From Melioribacteraceae bacterium (GTDB lineage: Bacteria; Bacteroidota; Ignavibacteria; Ignavibacteriales; Melioribacteraceae): a stretch of DNA of 64,000 bases. A program made the translations under genes and the position numbers. Of the stretch, positions 33,212 to 42,395 are shown one piece after another (position 1 is the stretch's first letter; every line of letters starts with the position of its first letter). The stretch spans positions 186,001-250,000 of the forward strand of contig DAOSDY010000002.1 in NCBI GenBank assembly GCA_035362835.1, given 5' to 3'. The notes beneath the pieces were generated by a model. The model was not told where the DNA came from. It did not search any database and worked only from the letters and a program-made list of their open reading frames with translations.

Positions 33212-34150
33212 ATGGGTTACGATTCAAGAGATTATTACAGGCCATCGGGATTCGGCGGATTTACATTTTTCCCTCCTATCATAAAAAACCTTCTGATTAT
33301 AAACATCGGTGTTTTTATCGTTCAATTGATTTTCGATAATTTGATGTTTAACGGGCTTCCGGGCTGGTATATCTTGAACCGTTATTTCGCTTTAAATCCG
33401 ATTACAGGATTCGATCAGGCAGGTATGGAATACAATTTCCAGATCTGGCAGTTTCTTACATACCAGTTTATGCACGGAAACTTTACTCATATTCTATTCA
33501 ATATGTTTATGCTCTGGATGTTCGGTATGGAGATTGAACAACTGATGGGATCTAAAAAGTTCTTAATCTTTTACCTTCTCTGCGGTTTCGGTGCGGGACT
33601 TCTTCAAATTCTTCTTTCACCGGTTCTTTCCGATTCACTAGCACCAACTATTGGAGCTTCAGGTGCCGTCTACGGTGTGATGATCGCATTCGCGATGTTC
33701 TTCCCGGACCGGCGTGTTTATATCTACTTCCTTATTCCGATTAAAGCAAAATACTTGATTGCGATGCTGATTGTCTTTGAGTTTCTGTCTATAAACGAAC
33801 CATCTTTTGTTGCTCACCTGGCCCATATCGGCGGGGCAATTACAGGATTTATTTTCCTTGTAATGGATAAACGTAGCAATTTCAATTTCTCAAATGTTTT
33901 AAATTCATTTAAAAAACCGAAGTCATTCGATTCATACGATAATTACCGGAGGCCGAAATTCTCCGGAAGAATTAATGAAGATGAAGTTGAAGATGCTAAA
34001 TTCAGGGATATATCTTCTAAGCCGAAGGATGAGCTGACCGTTACTCAGGAGGAGATCGACAGGATACTCGATAAGATAAGTCAAAGCGGATATCAGAACT
34101 TAACCGAACGTGAAAAGAGAATTCTTTTTGAAGCAAGTAAAAAGAAATAA
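33212..34150 (+). CDS. Rhomboid-family intramembrane serine protease
   Basis: A 312-residue polytopic membrane protein with about six helices. The catalytic serine S150 is in GASGAVYG and the histidine H205 in AHLAHIGGAITG; the WxxxTYQFMHGNFTHILFNMFMLWMFG segment in the first half carries the usual rhomboid H-x-x-x-N motif. The C-terminal 90 residues are hydrophilic and cytoplasmic, ending in a helix (LTEREKRILFEASKKK). Substrates are unknown. Its 3' end overlaps the next gene's start by 41 bases. Confidence 0.93.
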   Translation: MGYDSRDYYRPSGFGGFTFFPPIIKNLLIINIGVFIVQLIFDNLMFNGLPGWYILNRYFALNPITGFDQAGMEYNFQIWQFLTYQFMHGNFTHILFNMFMLWMFGMEIEQLMGSKKFLIFYLLCGFGAGLLQILLSPVLSDSLAPTIGASGAVYGVMIAFAMFFPDRRVYIYFLIPIKAKYLIAMLIVFEFLSINEPSFVAHLAHIGGAITGFIFLVMDKRSNFNFSNVLNSFKKPKSFDSYDNYRRPKFSGRINEDEVEDAKFRDISSKPKDELTVTQEEIDRILDKISQSGYQNLTEREKRILFEASKKK

Positions 34151-34457
34151 GCTCTCCGGATTCCTGCCATTTTTCATATCCGTCCTTATCCTTAGCTCAT
34201 GCGGAGGAAATAAAATGAGTGAGGATATTGCTTCAAGAATCTATGTTGAGAATATTATAGCAGAAGAAAAATATGCCGCCCAGCCGGATTCAATTAAAAT
34301 TTATCATCTTAAGATTTTCGAAAAGTATAATGTTACCCGTGAAGACTATAACCGTTTTATAAAAAATCTTACTTATGATATTGAAAAATGGAACAGTTTT
34401 TTTTCTAAGGCAGATAGATACCTGATCGAACTAAAAGCCGACCGCGTTATTGATTAG
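34110..34457 (+). CDS. DUF4296-like lipoprotein
   Basis: A 115-residue protein with a lipoprotein signal: hydrophobic FLPFFISVLILSS followed by Cys31 (lipobox LSSC) and a GGNK start of the mature part. The rest, with KIYHLKIFEKYNVTREDYNRFIKNLTYDIEKWNSFF, fits DUF4296, a short Bacteroidota family in which one YL.....G/N.T..DF unit repeats. The start codon lies 41 bases inside the rhomboid gene in another frame, which is a large overlap but is needed to keep the signal peptide's basic end. Its 3' end overlaps recQ by 11 bases. Confidence 0.75.
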   Translation: MKREFFLKQVKRNKLSGFLPFFISVLILSSCGGNKMSEDIASRIYVENIIAEEKYAAQPDSIKIYHLKIFEKYNVTREDYNRFIKNLTYDIEKWNSFFSKADRYLIELKADRVID

Positions 34458-37014
34458 ATTTTACCGAGGCAAGTATGATCCTCAACTTGGGATACCCGAT
34501 TTGTTTATTTAGTGATTCATACAATGGTTTTAAATCAGTAATCCCTTCTTTTATTTTTCCCTTAACTTCATTCAGCTCATTGGCATTGAATAAATAATCT
34601 GTTTCTAATTCCGGGAAATAGCCTATCAATGTTTCGATCTGGATTGAAACGAGCGTTTCCGAAAGCCCTGTCAATTTAATAATGTCTTCCACTGGATATT
34701 TTTTCTTCAGCAATTCATGGATCGTTACAATGTTATCTGGAAGTTTCTTCTGTTTGACCAGTTTACTTAAATTCGATTCCGATTTATTTTCCTCGATAAC
34801 CGAAAGAATCTCCTCCCCGATTTTATTCAACATTCTCTGATTAAATCCCGGAATCTCCAATAGTTGTGAGAATGTAGATGGTCTTTTTCTGCTAATCTCC
34901 CGCAGGACTTCGTCTGGACAAATAATGTGGGGCGGCTGACCGAATTTTGAAACAGCTTCTTTTCTTATCTGCCTCAACAGGTTGAATAGTTTCAGTTCTA
35001 ATTCATAACCTTCATTTGTTGTAATAGCATCACTTGTTTCTAAATCGGAATCGGCAAGTTCACATACATTCTTACGGACTAAGATCTTTTTATTTTCTTT
35101 AAGTATAGAAAGTGATTTTTCGATCTCTTTTTTCGAATAATGACTGCATGAACCGAGTGTCTCTATGTTACCCGGTAATCTAACATTTCCCTTGCCAATG
35201 AGTGTATTGATTAGCTCAGTTACTCTGACCGGACTATTCAAGCTTCTAAGAGTCTCGATTATCCGATCCTCAATAAAATCAACCACAGGCTGGCTGCCCC
35301 CCGGAATACCGGTACAATTATCGCAGTGACCGCATTTATAAATTCCAATATTCTGCCCGAAGTATTTCAGCAGATAATCGAAGCGGCATCCGTCTGAAAA
35401 AACATATCCGATCATCATTTCTAGTTTTGATCTGCTCTGTTCAATTAACTGTCGTGTTCTGCCGTAATTCAGAACCAGGTCTTCACTCTTTATCCGTTCA
35501 CTTTTTAATTTAATACCGGGGAAATTAGAAGGAGATTCATATGTAATAAGGCCTGAAAGGTTGAGCGATCTTAATAACTCTGCAATCTGTACGGCCGATT
35601 CTCCCATCATTTGCGAAATTTTTTCAGGATTGACAGGTGTGCGGGAATGAAATATAGAACTGCCGTATTCGCGGATAAGAATAAGTAGAAGGTCTTTTAC
35701 ATCGTTTTCCTCCAGGGCATTTAGGTAATTCTTAATGCGGCTCGGATCAACTGTTAATCTTACATAGTGCTTCAAATCCCGCGATACATGTGTTATATTA
35801 TCTGAATCGGTGAGGATTTTCAGAGTCGATTCCATTAATCCTTTTGTAATTCCTTTTGACTCCAGGAAGGATGTGAGATTTTTGTCGATAGGAATTTCTT
35901 TTTCGTATCTGTTACCGAAAGCTACAGGGGCGTAATCGCAAATTGCCGTATATACGGTTTCAATCTGTTCTCTGGTCGGGAATGAGTTCCTGATAAAAAA
36001 TTCCTGAATCTGTCTGTCATTATCATCATAGAGGAGATAGACATTCGATATTTTCCCGTCGCGGCCGGCACGGCCTATCTCCTGATAATAGCTTTCTACA
36101 TTTCCTGGCAGATTATAATGAATTAATGTTCTGATATTTGACTTATCGATTCCCATTCCGAATGCATTTGTGGCAATTATAAGTTTGATCCGTTCTTTCT
36201 GGAAATCGTCCTGAATTATTCTTCTTAATTCGGGTGCAATCCCGGCATGATAAAAAACAGAATCGGTATTGCTTAAACGGAGATAGTCTGCTAATTCTTC
36301 GGCTGATTTACGGGTCGCTGTGTAAATTATTGCGGGGAGTTCGGATCTTTTCAATAATTCGAGTACCTTTTCTTTTTTGGAACCGCTCCTAATAACATTC
36401 AATTTCAGGTTTTCTCTCTCAAATCCTTTAACAAAAATTTTAGGATTGTTTAATCCGAGCTGTTCTATTATGTCGTTTCTTACATCTTCTGTTGCAGTTG
36501 CTGTAAATGCCGCAACATTTCTGAAACCGATCTGATCTTTGAAAGATTTAATACGACGGTAACTCGGTCTGAAACTGTGTCCCCATTCGCTGATGCAGTG
36601 GGCTTCGTCAACAAAAAGATAAAATGGGGAAAGACTTTTCAGCTTTTCACAAAACTGAACGCTGCCCAGCTTTTCGGGGGATAAATAAAGAAGTTTAATT
36701 CTGCCGCTTGAAATCTCATCCAGAACTTTGTTGCTTTCCCTGAAGTCTAAAGTGCTGTTGATAAATCCGGATACGATCTGACGGCTGTTTAAAGAATCTA
36801 CCTGATCTTTCATCAATGCGATTAAAGGTGAAATTACGATTGAAAACTGACCGGATAATAATGCGGGGATCTGGTAACAAATCGATTTACCTCCGCCTGT
36901 AGGAAGAACTGCAAGAAGATCTTCGCCGGCAAGTATTGAATTAATAATTTCCTCCTGTCCAGGACGGAAACTATCGAATCCGAAAAAGTTTCTTAAAATA
37001 GTCTCAGGTTTCAA
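34447..37014 (-). CDS. recQ: ATP-dependent DNA helicase RecQ (long form)
   Basis: A 3'-5' DNA helicase for recombination and repair. Walker A LPTGGGKS (K43), DEAH box in FVDEAHCISEWGHSFRP, TATATEDV, ATNAFGMGIDKSNIR and YQEIGRAGRDG are canonical. A zinc-binding region (CRFDYLLKYFGQ...CGHCDNC) and an RQC winged helix follow, then an HRDC domain (about residues 655-730, ...PSTFSQLLEIPGFNQRMLNKIGEEIL) and a final helical, HTH_40-like extension (about 755-855). At 855 residues it is longer than the 600-residue E. coli enzyme; extended forms are common in Bacteroidota. Confidence 0.95.
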   Translation of the reverse strand: MKPETILRNFFGFDSFRPGQEEIINSILAGEDLLAVLPTGGGKSICYQIPALLSGQFSIVISPLIALMKDQVDSLNSRQIVSGFINSTLDFRESNKVLDEISSGRIKLLYLSPEKLGSVQFCEKLKSLSPFYLFVDEAHCISEWGHSFRPSYRRIKSFKDQIGFRNVAAFTATATEDVRNDIIEQLGLNNPKIFVKGFERENLKLNVIRSGSKKEKVLELLKRSELPAIIYTATRKSAEELADYLRLSNTDSVFYHAGIAPELRRIIQDDFQKERIKLIIATNAFGMGIDKSNIRTLIHYNLPGNVESYYQEIGRAGRDGKISNVYLLYDDNDRQIQEFFIRNSFPTREQIETVYTAICDYAPVAFGNRYEKEIPIDKNLTSFLESKGITKGLMESTLKILTDSDNITHVSRDLKHYVRLTVDPSRIKNYLNALEENDVKDLLLILIREYGSSIFHSRTPVNPEKISQMMGESAVQIAELLRSLNLSGLITYESPSNFPGIKLKSERIKSEDLVLNYGRTRQLIEQSRSKLEMMIGYVFSDGCRFDYLLKYFGQNIGIYKCGHCDNCTGIPGGSQPVVDFIEDRIIETLRSLNSPVRVTELINTLIGKGNVRLPGNIETLGSCSHYSKKEIEKSLSILKENKKILVRKNVCELADSDLETSDAITTNEGYELELKLFNLLRQIRKEAVSKFGQPPHIICPDEVLREISRKRPSTFSQLLEIPGFNQRMLNKIGEEILSVIEENKSESNLSKLVKQKKLPDNIVTIHELLKKKYPVEDIIKLTGLSETLVSIQIETLIGYFPELETDYLFNANELNEVKGKIKEGITDLKPLYESLNKQIGYPKLRIILASVKSNQ

Positions 37015-37082
37015 TGCAATATTCGCTTTGATTAAAAAAGTCTAACAATTATCTTGCACACAAATAAATATAGTTAAAATTT

Positions 37083-38003
37083 ATGCTCAAAATTAAGCAA
37101 GTAGATAAACAATTCGGAAACATCAACGCGCTAATAAATATTAATCTTGAAATTGCCGAAGGTGAATTCTTCGGTCTGCTTGGTCCGAACGGCGCCGGTA
37201 AATCTACTCTTATGAACATAATTGCCGGGTTTTTACCTCCGGATGCAGGATATGTGCAAATTGACGGCAAAGTACTTTCAGTTAATGACCTGGTAATCCG
37301 CAAAAATATCGGTTATGTTCCGCAGGAAATATCTCTCTACCTTGAACTGAATGCACTTCAAAACCTAAAAATATTCGGAAGTATATACGATCTAAACGGA
37401 GCAGAACTTGGTAAAAAAATTGATGAAGTCCTTGAACTTGTGCAGTTAACTGACCGTAAGAAGGACAGGGTTAATGAATACTCGGGCGGGATGAAAAGAA
37501 GATTGAATCTTGCAGCGAGTCTGCTTCACGACCCGCCTATTTTACTATGCGATGAACCGACAGTTGGTGTGGATCCGCAATCACGTAATGCGATTTTCGA
37601 CATGCTTAACAGACTCAACCAGAAAGGTAAGACAATTCTTTATACCACACATTACATGGAGGAAGCTGAACGGCTCTGCTCCAGACTTGCAATTATAGAC
37701 AACGGTAAAATAATAGCCGGCGGATCTCTTCTCGACCTGATTAATATGCTTGAGAAAAAAGAGACAATTAAAATTCAGAAAACAGCCCTGACTCTCAGTA
37801 AATTACCGATTATCTCTTCGATCGGAAAGTTGACCGAATTCGATTTTTATTATGAGATGATTCCGGACGAATCGTTTAATCAGCATTCAAAAATCTATAC
37901 GGCTCTTGAGGACGCGGGGATACCCAATCAGTTTATTCAGATAAGCAGAGCCTCTCTTGAAGATGTGTTCTTAAATATTACAGGAAGGAGTTTGAGAGAT
38001 TGA
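37083..38003 (+). CDS. ABC-2 type transporter ATP-binding protein
   Basis: A 306-residue nucleotide-binding subunit: Walker A GPNGAGKST, Q-loop YVPQEIS, signature EYSGGMKRRLNLA, Walker B LLCDEPTVGVDP and the TTHYMEEAERL H-loop. The C-terminal 90 residues form the DUF4162-like tail of drug/ABC-2 exporters. It overlaps the permease gene by 4 bases, making an exporter pair. The transported substrate is not evident. Confidence 0.94.
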   Translation: MLKIKQVDKQFGNINALININLEIAEGEFFGLLGPNGAGKSTLMNIIAGFLPPDAGYVQIDGKVLSVNDLVIRKNIGYVPQEISLYLELNALQNLKIFGSIYDLNGAELGKKIDEVLELVQLTDRKKDRVNEYSGGMKRRLNLAASLLHDPPILLCDEPTVGVDPQSRNAIFDMLNRLNQKGKTILYTTHYMEEAERLCSRLAIIDNGKIIAGGSLLDLINMLEKKETIKIQKTALTLSKLPIISSIGKLTEFDFYYEMIPDESFNQHSKIYTALEDAGIPNQFIQISRASLEDVFLNITGRSLRD

Positions 38004-39322
38004 AAACTGTTTTGAGGCTTATAAAGAAAGATTTAATCCGTTTTTTTAATGACAGACCGGCTATGCTGCTCTCATTTATAGTACCTATGGCTTTAATAGT
38101 TGTATTCGGAAATATTTTCGGCGGCAGCGGGCCGAGAGGTAAAGTAAGTATGCTGTTTGTTAATGAGAGCAATTCCATCGTTGCAAAATTATTAGAGAAT
38201 AAATTAGATTCAGCAAAATCACTGATACTTATTAAAAGGCATATAGACGAAAAGAGTAACGATACAATCCAAATCTCCGAGCAGAAGGCGATCGAATTGA
38301 TCAGGAGCGGTAAATCCTCATCGGCCGCTCTTGTGCTGACAAAAGATTTTTTCAGCGATACCTCCTCTTCACTTAATTTTAAATTCTATTACGACCCCAA
38401 GAATGATATTGAATCCGCACTTATTCAGGGGACCGTTCAGCAGACAATAATGACCCAGATACCAAGAATTTTTCCGGTCCTCTTAAACCGTCAGGCTGTT
38501 AAATTCTTAGGATCGGATAGTACCGGACTTTTTATAAGAAATATCGGCAATGTTGTTCAGAAGTATTTTAATGTCCCGGTCGATTCCTTTATCCGGTCAT
38601 CAACCCGTGTCGATTCATCATCTCTCTTTTCAAGTTCACAGGATACTTCGGGTTCTGCAAACATTATCGGCAATCTAATTAAATTTGATAATCAGCAGCT
38701 CGTCGGAAAAGAAATTACAAATCCCGGTCTAACAAGAACTGTAGGCGGGTGGGCTATAATGTTTCTCCTTTTTTCTATTACAGGCGCGGCAACATCATTG
38801 TTCGAGGAAAAGCAGGAGGGAACGTTGAAAAGACTATTATGTATGCCTGTTAAACGCTCTCAAATAATCTTGAGCAAATATATATATACAATCCTGTTCG
38901 GAACATTTCAGCTTCTTGTCCTTTTCTTTTTCTCCTGGATAGTATTCGGAGTCGATATTTTTTCAAATTTTACCAACCTGTTGATTGTCATAATTGCTTC
39001 TGCAGCAGCAGCAGTCTCTTTTGGAATGCTGGTAACTTCTGTTGCCAAGTCTATGAATCAGGCTAATGGAATCAGTATGCTTATTATACTAGTTATGTCA
39101 GCTGTCGGCGGTTCATGGTTCCCGACGTCATTTCTTCCCGACTGGATGCAAGCGATCTCCAAAATGACTATGACTTACTGGTCGGTAGAAGCATTTCTGC
39201 AGGTATTATGGAGGGATGGTTCGCTCCTCTCAATTTCTACAAATCTGATCATTCTTTTATCGATGGCTCTCTTGTTAAATGCTTACGCTCTCGCGCGATT
39301 CAGGAACTTGAACCTCACCTGA
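38000..39322 (+). CDS. ABC-2 type transporter permease
   Basis: A 440-residue membrane subunit with one N-terminal helix (MLLSFIVPMALIVVFGNIFGG), a long extracytoplasmic loop of roughly 200 residues and about five C-terminal helices, ending in a typical ABC-2 core (GGWAIMFLLFSITGAATSLFEEKQEGTLKRLLCMP). The pattern is that of YhgE/LinearmycinABC-2_3 permeases exporting lipophilic compounds or envelope components. Its ATG overlaps the ATPase gene's stop. A gap of 196 bases follows. Confidence 0.9.
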   Translation: MKTVLRLIKKDLIRFFNDRPAMLLSFIVPMALIVVFGNIFGGSGPRGKVSMLFVNESNSIVAKLLENKLDSAKSLILIKRHIDEKSNDTIQISEQKAIELIRSGKSSSAALVLTKDFFSDTSSSLNFKFYYDPKNDIESALIQGTVQQTIMTQIPRIFPVLLNRQAVKFLGSDSTGLFIRNIGNVVQKYFNVPVDSFIRSSTRVDSSSLFSSSQDTSGSANIIGNLIKFDNQQLVGKEITNPGLTRTVGGWAIMFLLFSITGAATSLFEEKQEGTLKRLLCMPVKRSQIILSKYIYTILFGTFQLLVLFFFSWIVFGVDIFSNFTNLLIVIIASAAAAVSFGMLVTSVAKSMNQANGISMLIILVMSAVGGSWFPTSFLPDWMQAISKMTMTYWSVEAFLQVLWRDGSLLSISTNLIILLSMALLLNAYALARFRNLNLT

Positions 39323-39357
39323 TTAACGGGTGCTAGCCGGATTGTTTCTCAATTCTG

Positions 39358-39382
39358 ATTATTGATTGCTAAAACCAATAAT
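39358..39382 (+). repeat. Inverted repeat, possible operator
   Basis: ATTATTG at 39358-39364 is inverted as CAATAAT at 39376-39382 across 11 bases. It sits about 140 bases upstream of the 3-hydroxyacyl-CoA dehydrogenase gene. A regulator binding site is possible; chance is also likely in such AT-rich sequence. Confidence 0.25.
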
Positions 39383-39518
39383 TATGATAATTTCCGCTTC
39401 GTTTTTGCTTAAATTTATAAATCCGGGCATGGTATGATATTTGTCCAATTAAATGATTCTATTGAAGGATTTCGATATTTTAACACGTTAATAAATTACA
39501 GTAATTAGAGAGAATAAT

Positions 39519-40454
39519 ATGGCAGAAGAAAAATTAAAATTGGAAGATCTGCTCGGAAATGTACAAAGAGTCGAGGAACTTGAGCGGATCGATTATGTTG
39601 CGATTATCGGCGGTGGTATTATGGGGCAGGGAATTGCCCAAACCATCGCATCTGCAGGGCTCGATGTTCTTATTGTTGAAGTGGACGAGGATCATATCAA
39701 AGCTTCCCAGGAACATCTCAAGCTTTCGATGGAAAGGGAAATATCCAGATGGTCGATGACTCAGAGTGAACTTAAATCGATATTGAGCAGAATTAAATGG
39801 ACGGTCGAATTAAAAGATGTTGCCGATAGCGATGTGATAATTGAAGCTGTTGATGAGGATTATGATCTTAAGATAAAAATTTTCCAGGCACTCGATAAAA
39901 TTGCCCGTCCTCATACAATCTTTATTTCGAATACTTCCACACTCAGCTTAACAAGAATTGCAGACGCGACAAACCGCAAGGACAGAATTATCGGAATGCA
40001 TTTCCTTAATCCTGTTCCCAAAGTACCTCTGGTAGAATTGATTCGCGCTCTGGATACATCCGACAAAACAGTTGAGATAATCAAAAAATTTGCCGCTAAG
40101 ATCGGAAAGAAAGCTATACCGGTTTATGAGTACCCGGGATTTATTACTACAAGAGCCATCGTTCCGCTGCTGAATGAAGCAATGCATATCCTGCTTGAGG
40201 GAATAGCAACTGCCGAGGATATCGATTTGGCAATGAAGCTCGGTTACAACTTTAAAAACGGCCCGCTGGAAATGGCTGACTCTATGGGCCTTGATGAAGT
40301 CCTTGCATGGATGCAGACATTATGGGATACTCTTGGAGAACCGAGATACCGTCCTAATCCACTTCTTCGGAAACTCGTACGTGAAAGAAAGCTCGGTAAA
40401 AAAACGGGCGAAGGTTTCTTTAAATATGATGCCGACGGCAAAATAATCAAATAA
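39519..40454 (+). CDS. 3-hydroxyacyl-CoA dehydrogenase (3-hydroxybutyryl-CoA dehydrogenase type)
   Basis: A 311-residue NAD-dependent enzyme: a Rossmann domain from about residue 25 (AIIGGGIMGQGIAQTIASAG), the NTSTLSL strand, catalytic HFLNPVP and GFITTR, and a helical C-terminal domain (FKNGPLEMADSMGLDEVL...KLGKKTGEGFFKY). It carries about 20 extra N-terminal residues compared with Hbd. It would act in fatty acid beta-oxidation or butyryl-CoA metabolism. It ends 14 bases before ackA, so the two probably form an operon. Confidence 0.93.
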   Translation: MAEEKLKLEDLLGNVQRVEELERIDYVAIIGGGIMGQGIAQTIASAGLDVLIVEVDEDHIKASQEHLKLSMEREISRWSMTQSELKSILSRIKWTVELKDVADSDVIIEAVDEDYDLKIKIFQALDKIARPHTIFISNTSTLSLTRIADATNRKDRIIGMHFLNPVPKVPLVELIRALDTSDKTVEIIKKFAAKIGKKAIPVYEYPGFITTRAIVPLLNEAMHILLEGIATAEDIDLAMKLGYNFKNGPLEMADSMGLDEVLAWMQTLWDTLGEPRYRPNPLLRKLVRERKLGKKTGEGFFKYDADGKIIK

Positions 40455-40468
40455 AATTTGAGGAATTT

Positions 40469-41698
40469 ATGAAAGTTCTCGTTTTAAATTGCGGCAGTTC
40501 GTCTATTAAATATCAATTCATCGATACGACTACTCAAACCGCTCTGGCTAAAGGAATGGTTGAAAGAATCGGTATGTCTAGTGCCGTATTAACCCACCAG
40601 CCGCTTGATAAAGAAAAAATAAAAATTGTCGGGGAAATTCTCGATCATTCAATTGCCATTGAATATGTTGTTGCTGTCTTATTGAGTCCGAATCACGGAG
40701 TAATTAAGGATAAAAGCGAAATCGATGCTGTCGGTCATAGAGTTGTTCATGGCGGCGAAACATTTTCCGGCTCAGTTCTTATTACCGATCAGGTCATGAA
40801 AGCCCTTAAAGATAATATTGAACTCGCACCTCTCCATAATCCGCCTAATATTAAAGGTATTCAGGCGACCAAAGAGCACCTGCCTCTTACTCCGCAGGTT
40901 GGTGTATTCGATACTTCGTTCCATGTTAAAATGCCTCCGCACGCTTTTCTTTATGGAATACCTTACGAACTTTATAAGAAGTATAAAATCCGCAGATACG
41001 GTTTTCACGGAACCTCGCACCGGTATGTTTCGCAAAGAGCGGCTGATATGCTCGGTAAACCGTATGAAGGATTGAAAATTATTACCGCACATCTTGGAAA
41101 CGGGTGCAGTATGGCAGCTGTTGATTGCGGGCATTCGGTCGATACCACAATGGGATTCACGCCGCTCGAAGGTTTAATTATGGGTACCCGCAGCGGTGAT
41201 ATGGACCCTTCCGTAATTCTTTATATTATGGCGAAGGAAGGACTCTCGTTATCGGAAGCCAATACGCTTTTGAACAAACACAGCGGCTTAATTGGTATTA
41301 GCGGCGAAAGCAGCGATATGCGCGAAATTGAAGAAGCTGTTGCCGAAGGAAATAAAAAAGCAAAATATGCTTTCGATGTTTTCACCTATAAGATTAAAAA
41401 ATACGTCGGAAGTTATGCCGCGGCTATGGGCGGTCTCGATGCCCTCGTTTTTACAGGAGGCATCGGAGAGAACTCTATCAAGGTTAGAAATGATGTCTGC
41501 GCTAATCTTGAATTCCTCGGTATTAAAATAGATCCTTTGAAAAATGAAAATGTTAAGGGGGAAACCGACATCTCCGCCCCCGATTCTAAAGTAAAAGTAT
41601 TGAGAATTCCGACAAATGAGGAACTTGTAATTGCTTTGGACACACAGCAGATTGTAGGTGAAGTGATGTCAGGACACAAAGCGGCAGGTTCTAAATAA
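40469..41698 (+). CDS. ackA: Acetate kinase
   Basis: Interconverts acetyl phosphate plus ADP and acetate plus ATP. The 409-residue product has VLNCGSSSIKYQ, GHRVVHGGE, the catalytic-Asp GVFDTSFHVKMPPHAF motif, HLGNGCSMAAV, GTRSGDMDP and FTGGIGENS. No phosphotransacetylase gene is beside it, the usual partner, so pta must be elsewhere. It could drain acetyl units made from acetaldehyde. Confidence 0.97.
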   Translation: MKVLVLNCGSSSIKYQFIDTTTQTALAKGMVERIGMSSAVLTHQPLDKEKIKIVGEILDHSIAIEYVVAVLLSPNHGVIKDKSEIDAVGHRVVHGGETFSGSVLITDQVMKALKDNIELAPLHNPPNIKGIQATKEHLPLTPQVGVFDTSFHVKMPPHAFLYGIPYELYKKYKIRRYGFHGTSHRYVSQRAADMLGKPYEGLKIITAHLGNGCSMAAVDCGHSVDTTMGFTPLEGLIMGTRSGDMDPSVILYIMAKEGLSLSEANTLLNKHSGLIGISGESSDMREIEEAVAEGNKKAKYAFDVFTYKIKKYVGSYAAAMGGLDALVFTGGIGENSIKVRNDVCANLEFLGIKIDPLKNENVKGETDISAPDSKVKVLRIPTNEELVIALDTQQIVGEVMSGHKAAGSK

Positions 41699-41717
41699 GA
41701 GGTGTTTGCTTTTTACA

Positions 41718-41750
41718 AAGTGCCGGTTAATACCGGCATTTTGATTTTTT
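41718..41750 (+). terminator. Rho-independent terminator after ackA
   Basis: TGCCGGT (41721-41727) pairs with ACCGGCA (41732-41738) around a TAAT loop, extended by an AAA/TTT flank and followed by TTTTGATTTTTT. It lies 22 bases after the ackA stop. Confidence 0.9.
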
Positions 41751-41800
41751 AACCATCGAAAAGTTTAAATTGTATTCGGGATATCTAAAAGAAAAGTAAA

Positions 41801-42388
41801 ATGGATTTTAATCTATTCTTATTAACATTTATTCCGCTCTTCGTAGCAATCGATATTATCGGCACTACTCCGGTTTTTCTCGGATTTACTGAAGGTATCT
41901 CTAACTACCAGCGGAAAAAACTGATTATTGAAGCATGTCTAACTGCATTTATTGTTGCACTCGGTTTTTTATTCGCCGGTAAAGCGGTTCTGAGATTTCT
42001 AGGTATTACTATAAACGATTTCAGAATTGCAGGTGGACTCATTCTTCTAATCCTTAGCATTAACGATATTCTTTCCTCTTCCGAAAACAGGAGGAATCCT
42101 CACACTAACATCGGCATCGTCCCTCTCGGTATTCCGCTAATTATGGGTCCGGCGGCATTGACTACAATTATGATATTGAATGACAAGTACGGATTTTTGC
42201 CGACAATTACTGCAATGCTGGCAAATTTTATAATCATTGTATCGATTCTTACAAATGCTAAATGGCTTACAAAAGCTTTGGGTGAAGGTGGTTCGAAAGC
42301 TTTTGCTAAAATTGCATCTCTCTTCCTCGCTGCATATGGGGTTATGATGATAAGAGAGGGAATAGCAAATGTTATAAACCTTCTTTGA
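41801..42388 (+). CDS. MarC-family integral membrane protein
   Basis: A 195-residue, six-helix membrane protein. The opening FLLTFIPLFVAIDIIGTTPVFLGFTEG and central FRIAGGLILLILSINDIL, GIVPLGIPLIMGPAALTTIMIL segments are typical of the MarC/UPF0056 family, whose function is unknown despite the original multiple-antibiotic-resistance name. It is followed 7 bases later by the SDR gene, so the two are probably co-transcribed. Confidence 0.92.
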   Translation: MDFNLFLLTFIPLFVAIDIIGTTPVFLGFTEGISNYQRKKLIIEACLTAFIVALGFLFAGKAVLRFLGITINDFRIAGGLILLILSINDILSSSENRRNPHTNIGIVPLGIPLIMGPAALTTIMILNDKYGFLPTITAMLANFIIIVSILTNAKWLTKALGEGGSKAFAKIASLFLAAYGVMMIREGIANVINLL

Positions 42389-42395
42389 GGTTGAA

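Noticed and set aside
39323..39518. Intergenic space checked for a tRNA or small RNA.
   Set aside because: No cloverleaf arms or TTCGA-type T-loop; only an AT-rich inverted repeat was found.
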